Below the pieces are notes generated by a model. It was not told where the DNA came from. It did no database searches and was given only the letters and a program-made list of their open reading frames with translations. A stretch of 64,000 nucleotides of DNA, taken from Alphaproteobacteria bacterium. Lineage in GTDB: Bacteria; Pseudomonadota; Alphaproteobacteria; Rhodobacterales; Rhodobacteraceae. The stretch covers positions 124,001-188,000 of the forward strand of contig JAUHXK010000003.1 in NCBI GenBank assembly GCA_030427405.1. The letters run 5' to 3'. This document shows positions 17,290-25,329 of this stretch, in pieces. How positions within the stretch are numbered: the stretch's first letter is position 1; the number at the start of each line of letters is the position of its first letter. The position numbers were made by a program, and so were the translations under genes.

Positions 17290-18261
17290 TTACCAGCGCA
17301 GGACCACTGCGCCCCAGGCCAGCCCTCCGCCGATCGCCTCGGTGACGATCAGGTCGCCGGGTTTGATCTGGCCACGTTCCTTGCCGACCGACAGCGCCAG
17401 TGGGATTGATGCTGCCGACGTGTTGCCGTGATCCTGAACGGTGACGACCACGCGTTCCATCGGCAAACCCATTTTCTTGGCGGTGCCCTGAATGATGCGG
17501 ATATTGGCCTGGTGCGGCACGATCCAGTTCACATCCGCGCTGTTCAGCCCCGCACGCCCTAACGCGGTCTCGGCAGTTTTTGCCAGCTTTTCAACGGCAT
17601 GGCGGAAAACCTGGTTGCCTTGCATCCGCAGGTAGCCGGTCGTTTGCGTGGATACGCCACCATCGACATAAAGCAGATCCTTGAACCGCCCGTCAGAGTT
17701 CAGGTCGGTTGCCAGGATGCCGCGGTCGTCGGGTGTACCGTTCCCGTCCTGCAGTTCCAGGACCAGCGCACCGGCACCGTCGCCAAACAGGACGCAGGTC
17801 GAGCGGTCGCTCCAATCCATGATTCGCGAAAACGTTTCAGCGCCGATCACCAGCACGCGGCGCGCCTGTCCCGAAAGGATCAGCGCATTGGCGTTGCTGA
17901 GCGCGAAAACGAATCCGGCGCAGACGGCCTGAACGTCAAAGGCAAAACCCTTGGTCATGCCCAGGCGGGCCTGAACCATGGTCGCGGCCGAAGGGAAGGT
18001 AAGGTCGGCGGTCGAGGTCGCCACGATGATTGCGTCGATATCATCGGCCTCTAGCCCCGCATCCTTCAGCGCGGCCCGGGCCGCGTTGGTGGCCAAATCA
18101 GAGGTGGTTTCATCGTCAGCGGCGAAATGGCGCCGCTCGATCCCCGAACGGGTTCGAATCCATTCATCCGTTGTATCGAGGGTTTGTTCAAACTCGGAAT
18201 TCGGGACGACCCGGCTGGGCAAATAGTGTCCGACACCTACAACAACTGAACGGCCTGCCAT
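17290..18261 (-). CDS. fabH: 3-oxoacyl-ACP synthase III
   Basis: A 323-residue KAS III that condenses acetyl-CoA with malonyl-ACP to start fatty acid synthesis. The catalytic triad is visible: Cys in VQAVCAGFVFAL (about 114), His in WIVPHQANIRI (about 250), and Asn in DHGNTSAASIPLAL (about 280). It follows plsX by 21 bases, so both are in one transcript linking chain initiation with phospholipid synthesis. Confidence 0.96.
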   Translation of the reverse strand: MAGRSVVVGVGHYLPSRVVPNSEFEQTLDTTDEWIRTRSGIERRHFAADDETTSDLATNAARAALKDAGLEADDIDAIIVATSTADLTFPSAATMVQARLGMTKGFAFDVQAVCAGFVFALSNANALILSGQARRVLVIGAETFSRIMDWSDRSTCVLFGDGAGALVLELQDGNGTPDDRGILATDLNSDGRFKDLLYVDGGVSTQTTGYLRMQGNQVFRHAVEKLAKTAETALGRAGLNSADVNWIVPHQANIRIIQGTAKKMGLPMERVVVTVQDHGNTSAASIPLALSVGKERGQIKPGDLIVTEAIGGGLAWGAVVLRW

Positions 18262-18282
18262 GTGGGGTTACTGCCTTCTATG

Positions 18283-19371
18283 TTATTTTTCGGCCTGCGG
18301 TGCAGACTGCGCGGCATCTTGTGCAAGCTCGACCGTGGATGCAACCCGTGCCGCCAATTTTTCCGAGAAACCGGATTGTGCCAGGGTAAAGGCCAGTTTG
18401 ACCGCCGCCGACACGCCGGTCGGGTCCGCGCCGCCATGCGATTTGACGACCGTTCCGTTCAGGCCCAGGAAAACCCCGCCATTCACCCGGCGCGGGTCAA
18501 TCCGTTTCTTCAGGCGCTGCAACGAAGTGATTGCAAGCACCGATGCAAGGCGCGAGAGGGGCGAGTATTTGAAGGCCTGGCGCAGCAGGTCACCGATAAG
18601 GCTGGCGGTTCCTTCGCCGGTCTTGATCGCGACGTTGCCGGTGAAACCGTCCGTGACGATGACATCGGCCTTGTCGCCCGGAATGTCGCTGCCTTCGACG
18701 AAACCGACAAAATCGAAATTTGCGGGGTCGGCGAATTCGGCAATCATCCCATGGGCTTCTTTCAGCTCGGGGCGGCCCTTGTGTTCTTCGGTTCCGACAT
18801 TCAGCAAGCCGATGCGCGGCCGGCTGAGCGCCATGCCGTTGCGCGCGTATGACGCCCCCATCAGCGCATATTGCAACAAATCCTTGGCGTCGGCGCGTAC
18901 ATCCGCGCCCACATCCAGCATCACGTTGAACCCCTGGGGGTTGCGTGACGGCCAGAGGATCGCGATGGCAGGGCGGCTCACGCCCGGCAATTTGCGCAGG
19001 CGCATCATCGACAGCGCCATCAGCGCGCCGGTATTGCCGCAGGATACGGCCCCGTGGGCTTCGCCCTTGCGCACGGCCTCAAGGGTGGACCACATCGAGG
19101 TCTGCTTGCCGTTGCGCACCACCTGGCTGGGCTTGTCTTCCATCGTGACCACGTCAGGGCAATCACGAAAAACGACGCGCCCATCAAGGACACGCCGTTT
19201 GGCAACCAGTTTGCGCAGCACATCTTCCTTGCCGTGCAGAAGAAACCCAATCTCGGGATTCTTCTTGGCCGAAATCGCAATGCCGGAAACAACGACCGCG
19301 GGACCGGAATCCCCGCCCATTGCGTCAACCGATATGATGATCTGTCCAGTTTGCGTGGGCTGCGCCGTCAT
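18283..19371 (-). CDS. plsX: phosphate acyltransferase PlsX
   Basis: A 362-residue acyl-ACP:phosphate transacylase that makes acyl-phosphate for PlsY. Markers are ISVDAMGGDSGP at the N-terminus, SCGNTGALMALSMM near 110, and VIVTDGFTGNVAIKTGEG near 240. A peripheral inner-membrane enzyme. It follows rpmF by 24 bases and precedes fabH. Confidence 0.96.
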   Translation of the reverse strand: MTAQPTQTGQIIISVDAMGGDSGPAVVVSGIAISAKKNPEIGFLLHGKEDVLRKLVAKRRVLDGRVVFRDCPDVVTMEDKPSQVVRNGKQTSMWSTLEAVRKGEAHGAVSCGNTGALMALSMMRLRKLPGVSRPAIAILWPSRNPQGFNVMLDVGADVRADAKDLLQYALMGASYARNGMALSRPRIGLLNVGTEEHKGRPELKEAHGMIAEFADPANFDFVGFVEGSDIPGDKADVIVTDGFTGNVAIKTGEGTASLIGDLLRQAFKYSPLSRLASVLAITSLQRLKKRIDPRRVNGGVFLGLNGTVVKSHGGADPTGVSAAVKLAFTLAQSGFSEKLAARVASTVELAQDAAQSAPQAEK

Positions 19372-19395
19372 ACCTGGGTCTGAGTCCGATCGGGC

Positions 19396-19602
19396 TTAGG
19401 CCGCGTCTTCGTCCAGGTCGATTTCATCGGCCTGTGCGACGACTTCGCGATCGTCATAGTGGCCGCAGGACGCACATACGTGGTGCGGGCGCTTCAGCTC
19501 GCCGCAGTTCGGGCATTCGTTCGGGTTTGCAGCAACCAGAGCGTCGTGTGCGCGGCGGTTGTTGCGACGCGACTTGGAAACTTTGTTTTGTTGGACGGCC
19601 AT
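19396..19602 (-). CDS. rpmF: 50S ribosomal protein L32
   Basis: A 68-residue L32 with basic N-terminus [20 protein letters not shown] and a zinc ribbon formed by CPNC and CASC. The end is acidic. First gene of the rpmF-plsX-fabH-ihfA-merR run; yceD lies upstream on the same strand but with a 206-base gap that holds a likely promoter. Confidence 0.96.
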   Translation of the reverse strand: MAVQQNKVSKSRRNNRRAHDALVAANPNECPNCGELKRPHHVCASCGHYDDREVVAQADEIDLDEDAA

Positions 19603-19736
19603 GGTCTCAACCTTTGTCTGACTGGGGCCCGCGGATTCGCCGCCGGCCGGGTTTCATTCTTCGTTTTTATCGTGGTGTGACGCGCGTTTAGGGGACCAGC
19701 CCCGCGTTGTCCAACCCAAATTCCGTTGAGCGCGCG

Positions 19737-19764
19737 AAAATACTGCGATTCTCGACATGTTCAA
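19737..19764 (-). promoter_or_regulatory. candidate promoter of the rpmF-plsX-fabH operon
   Basis: Minus-strand boxes TTGAAC and TATTTT are 16 bases apart, giving a leader of roughly 130 bases before rpmF. It is a fair sigma-70 match, not unique in the region: TTGGAC-17-CTAAAC also lies nearer the gene. Confidence 0.4.
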
Positions 19765-19808
19765 GCGATTTTTCTGACCGCCTGCTATGACAGGAAATCT
19801 GCCCTATG

Positions 19809-20345
19809 TCACTCGTCTTTTTTCAGGCTGTCGCGCAGGGCGGCCAGCCCGGCGAACGGTTTGACATCATCATCGGTCATCGCCTGCTGTCCCGGCTCGG
19901 TATAGATCGCCTGTTCCAGATGCGCGCCATCCTTGCGCGGATATTGCGGCAGGGCGAGAGACAGGGCCTCGATCATGACTTGCGCGGGGTCGATTTCGGG
20001 GCCGAGGGCCTCGGTTTCGTCATCTTCGGGCATTTCGAACTCCGGCTCATCGGGGTCCGACCAGTTGGCTAGAAAGACCCGACGGACCGGGATGTCGATC
20101 CGGGTTGTCACCGGGTCCAGCGTGATCACGCAGGGCTGCACCACGGTCGCCCCCAGAACGCCGGACAGCAGCCAGTCACGCTTGGCCTGCGCGCGCAGGT
20201 CGCCCGAAAAGCTGAGCTTGCGCAGGCCCTCAAGGCCCAGCTCCTGGCGGATCGCCTCCTGCTGTTGCGCGGTGGGGCGCAATTCGAACCTGGTCGGGGC
20301 GTTTTGCGGCAGGTCGCTCACCCGCAGAGGGGATTGATAGGTCAT
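19809..20345 (-). CDS. yceD: DUF177/YceD family protein
   Basis: A 178-residue YceD-type protein with segments LRVSDLPQNAPTRFEL, GLEGLRKLSFSGDLR and VVQPCVITLDPVTTRID, then an acidic stretch (EFEMPEDDETEALGPEIDP). The family neighbours rpmF in many bacteria and is linked with 23S rRNA accumulation and ribosome assembly. The start MTYQSPLRVS sits next to AAAGGGT; the frame open further upstream is arginine/serine-rich and not used. Divergent from bamE. Confidence 0.85.
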   Translation of the reverse strand: MTYQSPLRVSDLPQNAPTRFELRPTAQQQEAIRQELGLEGLRKLSFSGDLRAQAKRDWLLSGVLGATVVQPCVITLDPVTTRIDIPVRRVFLANWSDPDEPEFEMPEDDETEALGPEIDPAQVMIEALSLALPQYPRKDGAHLEQAIYTEPGQQAMTDDDVKPFAGLAALRDSLKKDE

Positions 20346-20428
20346 TGGAACCCTTTCCTGTGTTGAACCGGGGCAACGGTTTCTGTAATCGGATAGAAGC
20401 CGGACGGTGCCAAGGCAAGAGGGTGAAG

Positions 20429-20902
20429 ATGGTGATGGTAACGAACAAGCTGACCAAAGCGTCAAGGATGTTTGCCTGCGGCGTTGTTTTGGCGGCTGCC
20501 TGTGCCTGTACGCCGATCTACAAGAATCACGGCTATATTCCGACGCCGGAAGACCTGGCCGAGGTCAAAGTCGGTGTCGATACGCGCGAAACGGTCATCG
20601 AAACCATCGGCGCCCCCAGCTCTTCGGGCGTTCTCAGGGATTCGGGGTTCTATTACGTGTCGTCGCGCGTGCGCCATTATGGCCCCAAACGCCCCAAGGT
20701 CGTTTCGCGCGAACTGGTCGCCGTGAGCTTTGATAAGCGTGGCGTGGTCCGCAACATCGAGCGGTTCGGACTGGAAGACGGACTGGTGATCCCGCTGGAG
20801 CGGCGCGTGACGGATTCCAGCGTTCAGGACAAAGGCTTCCTGCGTCAGCTGCTGGGCAATATCGGGAACTTCAACCCGGCCAATATCCCGGGCGCCAACT
20901 AA
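20429..20902 (+). CDS. bamE: outer membrane assembly lipoprotein BamE (SmpA/OmlA)
   Basis: A 157-residue lipoprotein. The signal MFACGVVLAAACACTPIY ends at a lipidation cysteine, so the mature part starts in the CACTPIY stretch. The SmpA/OmlA fold covers about 45-130 (IPTPEDLAEVKVGVDTRETV, the IGAPSS turn, GFYYVSSRV). BamE stabilises BamA-BamD in the outer-membrane beta-barrel assembly machine. The start is uncertain among three ATGs (20429, 20435 and one further in). It shares an 83-base region with divergent yceD in which weak sigma-70 boxes face both ways. Confidence 0.88.
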   Translation: MVMVTNKLTKASRMFACGVVLAAACACTPIYKNHGYIPTPEDLAEVKVGVDTRETVIETIGAPSSSGVLRDSGFYYVSSRVRHYGPKRPKVVSRELVAVSFDKRGVVRNIERFGLEDGLVIPLERRVTDSSVQDKGFLRQLLGNIGNFNPANIPGAN

Positions 20903-20999
20903 GGCGGTTTTCGCGGCGCGGGGCTTCACACGGCGGTCACATTCCCCATGTTAGTCACCGGGCATCGAGTGTCGGTCGGCGACCGTGGAGGGTGTGACC

Positions 21000-21740
21000 A
21001 TGGCCAAAGCTATATTGCTGAGCAAGGGGCGGTATCGCGCACGGATCGCGCAATCGGGGCAGGATGTGGCGGCGGCGCAGCAGCTGCGCACCCTGGCCTT
21101 TGGGACACCCGCGCTGGATCGTGACGCATTTGATGAGACCTGCGTGCATATCCTGGTCGAGGATGTGCGGGCCCATGGTCGGCTGGTGTGCTGTTTCCGC
21201 ATGTTGACCATGGGCGATGGCGCCGAGATCGGGCGCAGCTATTCGGCACAGTTTTACGATCTGTCGGCGCTTGAAGGCTTCAGAGGGCGCATGGTCGAGA
21301 TGGGCCGGTTCTGCATTCATCCCGATTGCGCCGACCCGGATATCCTGCGGGTCGCATGGGGGGCAATGACCGCCTATGTGGACCGCAACCAAGTCGAGAT
21401 GCTGTTTGGCTGTTCTTCTTTCGCCGGAACCGCAACCGACGATTACCTGGACGCTTTTGCCATGCTCAAGCACCGCCACCTTGCACCAAAGCGCTGGTTG
21501 CCGCGGGTCAAGGCACCCGACGTGTTCCGCTTTGCCGCGCGGCTTCGGCGCAGGCCGGATGCCAAGAAGGCGATGCTGCGGATGCCGCCCCTGCTGCGCA
21601 CCTACCTGATGATGGGGGGGTGGGTCAGCGATCATGCGGTCGTGGATCGGCATATGAATACGCTTCATGTGTTCACGGGGCTGGAAATCGGGTCGATTCC
21701 CCCGGCACGAAAACGGCTGCTGCGGGCGGTGGCGGGGTGA
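21000..21740 (+). CDS. OlsB/GlsB-like N-acyltransferase (aminolipid synthesis)
   Basis: A 246-residue GNAT-like acyltransferase of the type that transfers 3-hydroxyacyl groups from ACP to an amino acid. Typical parts are VAAAQQLRTLAFG, DRDAFDETCVHILVED, EMGRFCIHPDCADPDILRVAW and LFGCSSFAGTATDDYLDAFAML. Known members make lyso-ornithine lipid (OlsB) or lyso-glutamine lipid (GlsB, described in marine roseobacters). The second enzyme, an OlsA O-acyltransferase, is not adjacent, so the amino acid is open. The start is set by GGAGG. A copy of the dispersed repeat begins three bases after the stop. Confidence 0.8.
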   Translation: MAKAILLSKGRYRARIAQSGQDVAAAQQLRTLAFGTPALDRDAFDETCVHILVEDVRAHGRLVCCFRMLTMGDGAEIGRSYSAQFYDLSALEGFRGRMVEMGRFCIHPDCADPDILRVAWGAMTAYVDRNQVEMLFGCSSFAGTATDDYLDAFAMLKHRHLAPKRWLPRVKAPDVFRFAARLRRRPDAKKAMLRMPPLLRTYLMMGGWVSDHAVVDRHMNTLHVFTGLEIGSIPPARKRLLRAVAG

Positions 21741-21742
21741 TA

Positions 21743-21765
21743 TGAGTATTTTCGAAAAGGTGAAG
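21743..21765 (+). repeat. dispersed intergenic repeat core, copy at 21.7 kb
   Basis: The 23-base core TGAGTATTTT...AGGTGAAG sits between the acyltransferase stop and the ABC-F gene. It matches the copy at 55516 most closely (GAGTATTTT then AAAAR-GTGAAG-like end). No strong hairpin flanks this copy. Confidence 0.65.
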
Positions 21766-21807
21766 CAGGGGCGTTGACGCCTTGTGCCTGCCGGTTTAGC
21801 TGGCGGC

Positions 21808-23616
21808 ATGGCGAGAATTCCATTGTTGCAGATGACCGGCATTTCCCTGACATTCGGGGGTGATCCGGTATTTTCCGAGCTTGATCTGGTGGTGCAGCCC
21901 GGCGACCGCGTGGCGCTGGTTGGGCGCAACGGGTCGGGCAAATCGACCTTGATGAAGGTGATGGCTGGGTTGGTCGAGGCTGATCGCGGCGGGCTGGTGG
22001 TGCCTCCGGGCAAATCCGTTGGTTATATGGAGCAGGACCCGGGGATGGAGCGGTTCGCGACGTTGGGCGACTATGCCGCCAGCGGTCTGGAGCCCGGAGA
22101 GATGTACAAGGTCGAGCGGGCAGGCGAGGGATTGAAGTTTGACCCGTCGCGCCCAGTGGAAACGGCCTCGGGCGGCGAGCGGCGGCGTGCGGCGCTGGCC
22201 AAGCTGATGGCCGAGGCACCGGACCTGATGTTGCTGGATGAGCCAACGAACCATTTGGATATTGAAGCGATTGCCTGGCTGGAGCGAGAGCTTGGGTCGA
22301 CCCGCGCGGCTTATGTTCTGATCTCGCATGACCGGGCATTTTTGCGGGCGCTGACACGGGCGACGCTGTGGATCGACAGGGGCATGGTGCGGCGTCAGGA
22401 ACAGGGGTTCGAGGCCTTTGAGGCATGGCGCGACAAGGTCTGGGACGAGGAAGATCAGCAGCGTCACAAGCTGAACCGGCTGATCAAGGCCGAAGCCCGA
22501 TGGGCCGTGGAGGGCATCAGCGCCCGCCGCAAGCGCAACCAGGGCCGGGTGCGCGCCCTGCATGCATTGCGGGCCGAGCGTGCGGCGCAGATTGCCCGGC
22601 AGGGTTCGGCGGCCCTGGCGCTGGATTCCGGCCCGAAATCCGGTCGCAAGGTTATCGAGGCGAAGGGCCTGTCCAAGACCTATGGTGACAAGCGGATCGT
22701 GCGGAACCTGGACCTTTTGGTTCAGCGCGGGGATCGGGTGGCGTTTGTCGGGCCAAACGGCGTGGGCAAGACCACGCTGCTGAAGATGTTGTTGGGGCAG
22801 GAGGCCCCGGATTCGGGAACCGTGACGCTGGGCACCAACCTTGAGATTGCGTTTTTCGATCAGGCCCGTGCGCAGCTGGACCCGGAAATGAGCCTGTGGG
22901 ACAGCCTGACCGGTGACCCCGAGATGCGGGTGTCGGGCAAGGCGGACCAGGTGATGGTGGGCGGTCAGCCCAAGCATGTGGTTGGTTACCTCAAGGAGTT
23001 TCTGTTCGACGATGCGCAGGCAAGAGCGGCTGTTAAGTCATTGTCCGGAGGGGAAAAAGCACGGTTGTTGTTGGCCAAGCTGATGGCGAAGCCATCGAAC
23101 GTGCTGGTGCTGGATGAACCGACCAACGACCTGGATGTCGAAACGCTGGACCTGTTGCAGGAACTGCTGGGCGATTATGACGGCACCGTTCTTCTGGTCA
23201 GTCACGACCGCGATTTCCTGGACCGCATAGCCACCACGACGATTGCGATGGAAGGGGACGGCCGGGCCACGGTTTATGCGGGGGGCTGGTCAGACTATAT
23301 GTCTCAGCGCGGTCAGGATGATGAGAAAAAACAGGAAAAGACAAAGCCTTCCAGGCCAAAGGTGAAGCAGGAGGCCAAGCCGAAATCGGGATTGTCGTTC
23401 TCGGAAAAGCACCGGCTGGAAAAGCTGCCTGCCGAAATGGAACGGCTTTCCGCCGAGATTGCCAAGCTTGAAGAGTTGCTGTCGGACCCGGACCTGTTCG
23501 GGCGCGAGCCGGTCAAGTTCAAGAAGGCGACCGAAGCCCTGGTCGAGCGCCAGGAAAAGCTGGCGGCGGCCGAGGATGAATGGCTGATGCTGGAAGAGAA
23601 GGCCGAGGCTGGGTGA
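21808..23616 (+). CDS. uup: ABC-F family ATPase (Uup-like)
   Basis: A 602-residue soluble twin-ATPase protein with no membrane segments. The first cassette has Walker A GRNGSGKST, signature SGGERRRAAL and Walker B LMLLDEPTNHLD. The second has GPNGVGKTT, LSGGEKARLL and VLVLDEPTNDLD. The linker is basic (about 230-260). The C-terminal Lys/Glu-rich coiled coil (about 510-600) is the mark of Uup, linked to ribosome function and DNA recombination intermediates. The start MARIPLLQMTG has only a weak Shine-Dalgarno. Confidence 0.9.
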   Translation: MARIPLLQMTGISLTFGGDPVFSELDLVVQPGDRVALVGRNGSGKSTLMKVMAGLVEADRGGLVVPPGKSVGYMEQDPGMERFATLGDYAASGLEPGEMYKVERAGEGLKFDPSRPVETASGGERRRAALAKLMAEAPDLMLLDEPTNHLDIEAIAWLERELGSTRAAYVLISHDRAFLRALTRATLWIDRGMVRRQEQGFEAFEAWRDKVWDEEDQQRHKLNRLIKAEARWAVEGISARRKRNQGRVRALHALRAERAAQIARQGSAALALDSGPKSGRKVIEAKGLSKTYGDKRIVRNLDLLVQRGDRVAFVGPNGVGKTTLLKMLLGQEAPDSGTVTLGTNLEIAFFDQARAQLDPEMSLWDSLTGDPEMRVSGKADQVMVGGQPKHVVGYLKEFLFDDAQARAAVKSLSGGEKARLLLAKLMAKPSNVLVLDEPTNDLDVETLDLLQELLGDYDGTVLLVSHDRDFLDRIATTTIAMEGDGRATVYAGGWSDYMSQRGQDDEKKQEKTKPSRPKVKQEAKPKSGLSFSEKHRLEKLPAEMERLSAEIAKLEELLSDPDLFGREPVKFKKATEALVERQEKLAAAEDEWLMLEEKAEAG

Positions 23617-23802
23617 GTATGAGTTGTACAACTTTGACAGGCCAGGTTGTATATGTTGTACGACACTTGAGCCGTGACTTTGACCCCATTTTGTCAACGG
23701 TCGGTTAACCGGTCTGCGTCACCTCGTTCAACCTGAAAACGTGACACTCCGTTCCGCGCAATCTGCGAGGCGGCGGGATGTTAGGTTTTTGGCAGAACAG
23801 GG
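23617..23802. promoter_or_regulatory. convergent intergenic region with paired TTGTAC palindromes
   Basis: Between two convergent genes lie GTTGTACAAC (23623-23632, perfect) and GTTGTACGAC (23655-23664, one mismatch), 32 bases apart or three helical turns. A TTGACA lies between them at 23634-23639, with only a poor -10 17 bases on. A 10-base palindrome CGGTTAACCG follows near 23700. Neither flanking gene needs a promoter here. Confidence 0.45.
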
Positions 23803-24357
23803 TTATTGACGCGGGCGTATGGGGCGGGCGGGATTGCCGACGACGGTTGCCCGGGTCGGGACGTCTTTGGTGACGACACTGCCTGCGCCGATGATTGCGT
23901 CATCGCCGATGGTCACGCCGGGCAGGACGATGGCGCCGCCTCCGATCCAGACGTTATGTCCTATCGTGACCGGCAGGGCGATTTCCAACCCCTGTTGGCG
24001 TTCGTCCGGGTCCGCGGCGTGCTGGGCGCAGTATATGTGAACGCCCGGTCCGATCAGGGTGCGGTTTCCGACCCGGATCGAGGCAGTATCCAGGACCGTG
24101 CAGCCTGCGTTGAAGTAGACGCCATCGCCGAGATGGATGTTGATGCCATAGGCGCAGTGGAACGGCGCTTCGAGAAAGCACCCCTCGCCGGTGGTTGCAA
24201 ACAGCGCGTGCAGGTCCGGGGCCATTGCGCCGCGCCTGTCCGGAGGGCAGGTGTTATGCGCGTGAACGGCACGCCGGGCGCGGGCGCGCAGGGCTTCAAG
24301 CTCGGCGTCCAGGCAGGAATACCACTGCCCGGACTGCATCTTTTCACGTTCAGACAT
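23803..24357 (-). CDS. maltose/galactoside O-acetyltransferase-like protein
   Basis: A 184-residue hexapeptide-repeat (left-handed beta helix) acetyltransferase. The N-terminal Mac domain (about 5-55) is followed by repeat turns, the catalytic histidine in IYCAQHAADPDER (about 115) and VTIGHNVWIGGGAIVLPGVT. Acetyl-CoA dependent; sugar substrates are usual, exact one unknown. It follows the SDR gene by 9 bases, so probably shares its transcript and its palindromic operator. Confidence 0.87.
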   Translation of the reverse strand: MSEREKMQSGQWYSCLDAELEALRARARRAVHAHNTCPPDRRGAMAPDLHALFATTGEGCFLEAPFHCAYGINIHLGDGVYFNAGCTVLDTASIRVGNRTLIGPGVHIYCAQHAADPDERQQGLEIALPVTIGHNVWIGGGAIVLPGVTIGDDAIIGAGSVVTKDVPTRATVVGNPARPIRPRQ

Positions 24358-24366
24358 GCGCGCAGG

Positions 24367-25122
24367 CTATCGCATCCTCAGGGCACCGTCGATGCGGATG
24401 ACCTCGCCGTTCAGATAGCCCATTTCGACGATGAACCCGGCCAGCCGCCCGTATTCGCGGGGATCGCCCAGGCGCGCGGGGTTTGGCACATCGGCGGCAA
24501 GCTGTTGTTGCACGTCTTCGGGCAGGCCAGCCAGCATCGGGGTCATGAAAATGCCGGGCGCAATGGCCATTACACGGATGCCGGTTGAGGCCAGATCGCG
24601 GGCCATTGGCAGGGTCATGCCGACCACGCCGCCCTTGGACGCGGCATAGGCGGCCTGGCCTTTCTGGCCGTCAAAGGCCGCGATCGAGGCGGTGTTGATA
24701 ATCACGCCGCGCGCACCATCGGGTTCGGGATCGTTCCCGGCCATCTCGGCTGCGGCCAGGCGCGAGACGTTGAAGGTGCCGATCAGGTTGATGTCGATCG
24801 TGCGTTGGAACGCGTCCAACGGGTGAGGGCCGTCTTTGCCGACGGTTTTGGCCCCGATGGCGATGCCGGCGCAGTTCACGGCAGCCGTAATCTTGCCCAT
24901 CCGATCCTTGGCCAGCGCGATGGCCGACGCGACCGAGCCCTCATCCGTGACATCGGTTTGCGCGAAATGACCACCGATCTCAGCGGCGACACTGGCCCCG
25001 CGTTCGGCATCGCGGTCAAGGATGGTAACCTGCGCGCCTTGCTCGGCAAAGTGGCGGGCGGTGGCCTCGCCCAGACCCGATGCGCCCCCGGTTATGACTG
25101 CTGCGGTGGTGGATAGCTGCAT
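24367..25122 (-). CDS. HSD10-like short-chain dehydrogenase (3-hydroxyacyl-CoA dehydrogenase type)
   Basis: A 251-residue classical SDR. The cofactor motif TGGASGLG is at 11-18, D36 after the second strand suggests NAD preference, NCAG is at 83-86, and the catalytic residues are S146, Y159 and K163. The segments [18 protein letters not shown] and [10 protein letters not shown] match human HSD10/3-hydroxy-2-methylbutyryl-CoA dehydrogenase, which suggests a role in branched-chain or short fatty acyl oxidation. It has a perfect 16-base palindrome 22 bases upstream, typical of TetR control. Confidence 0.87.
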   Translation of the reverse strand: MQLSTTAAVITGGASGLGEATARHFAEQGAQVTILDRDAERGASVAAEIGGHFAQTDVTDEGSVASAIALAKDRMGKITAAVNCAGIAIGAKTVGKDGPHPLDAFQRTIDINLIGTFNVSRLAAAEMAGNDPEPDGARGVIINTASIAAFDGQKGQAAYAASKGGVVGMTLPMARDLASTGIRVMAIAPGIFMTPMLAGLPEDVQQQLAADVPNPARLGDPREYGRLAGFIVEMGYLNGEVIRIDGALRMR

Positions 25123-25143
25123 GGCGGGTTCCCTCTGCGTGAT

Positions 25144-25159
25144 ATGAACATATGTTCAT
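25144..25159. promoter_or_regulatory. 16-bp perfect palindromic operator
   Basis: ATGAACATATGTTCAT reads the same on both strands. It lies 22 bases upstream of the SDR start, where a repressor would block transcription or its start. Length and symmetry fit a TetR-family dimer. No TetR gene is in the window. Confidence 0.7.
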
Positions 25160-25257
25160 TTAAATCACGCCCCCCGTCGCTGTCCAGTCGTGAGATGGGG
25201 CCGGAAGGGGGAATTCCGGCGAAGTCTGACACGCGGTCAGGCGTGATGAAATGAATA

Positions 25258-25290
25258 CGGGCCCGGAAACCGTCAGAGTTTCCGAGCCCG
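25258..25290 (-). terminator. stem-loop after tyrS (possible terminator)
   Basis: A 13-base inverted repeat with one G-T pair, 25258-25270 with 25278-25290 around a 7-base loop, lies 39 bases after the tyrS stop. No proper T tract follows on the minus strand, so it may be a processing or Rho-related hairpin. Confidence 0.45.
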
Positions 25291-25329
25291 TTTGGCAGGG
25301 GGGCGACTGACCGCCGTGGCGGTTGCGCG

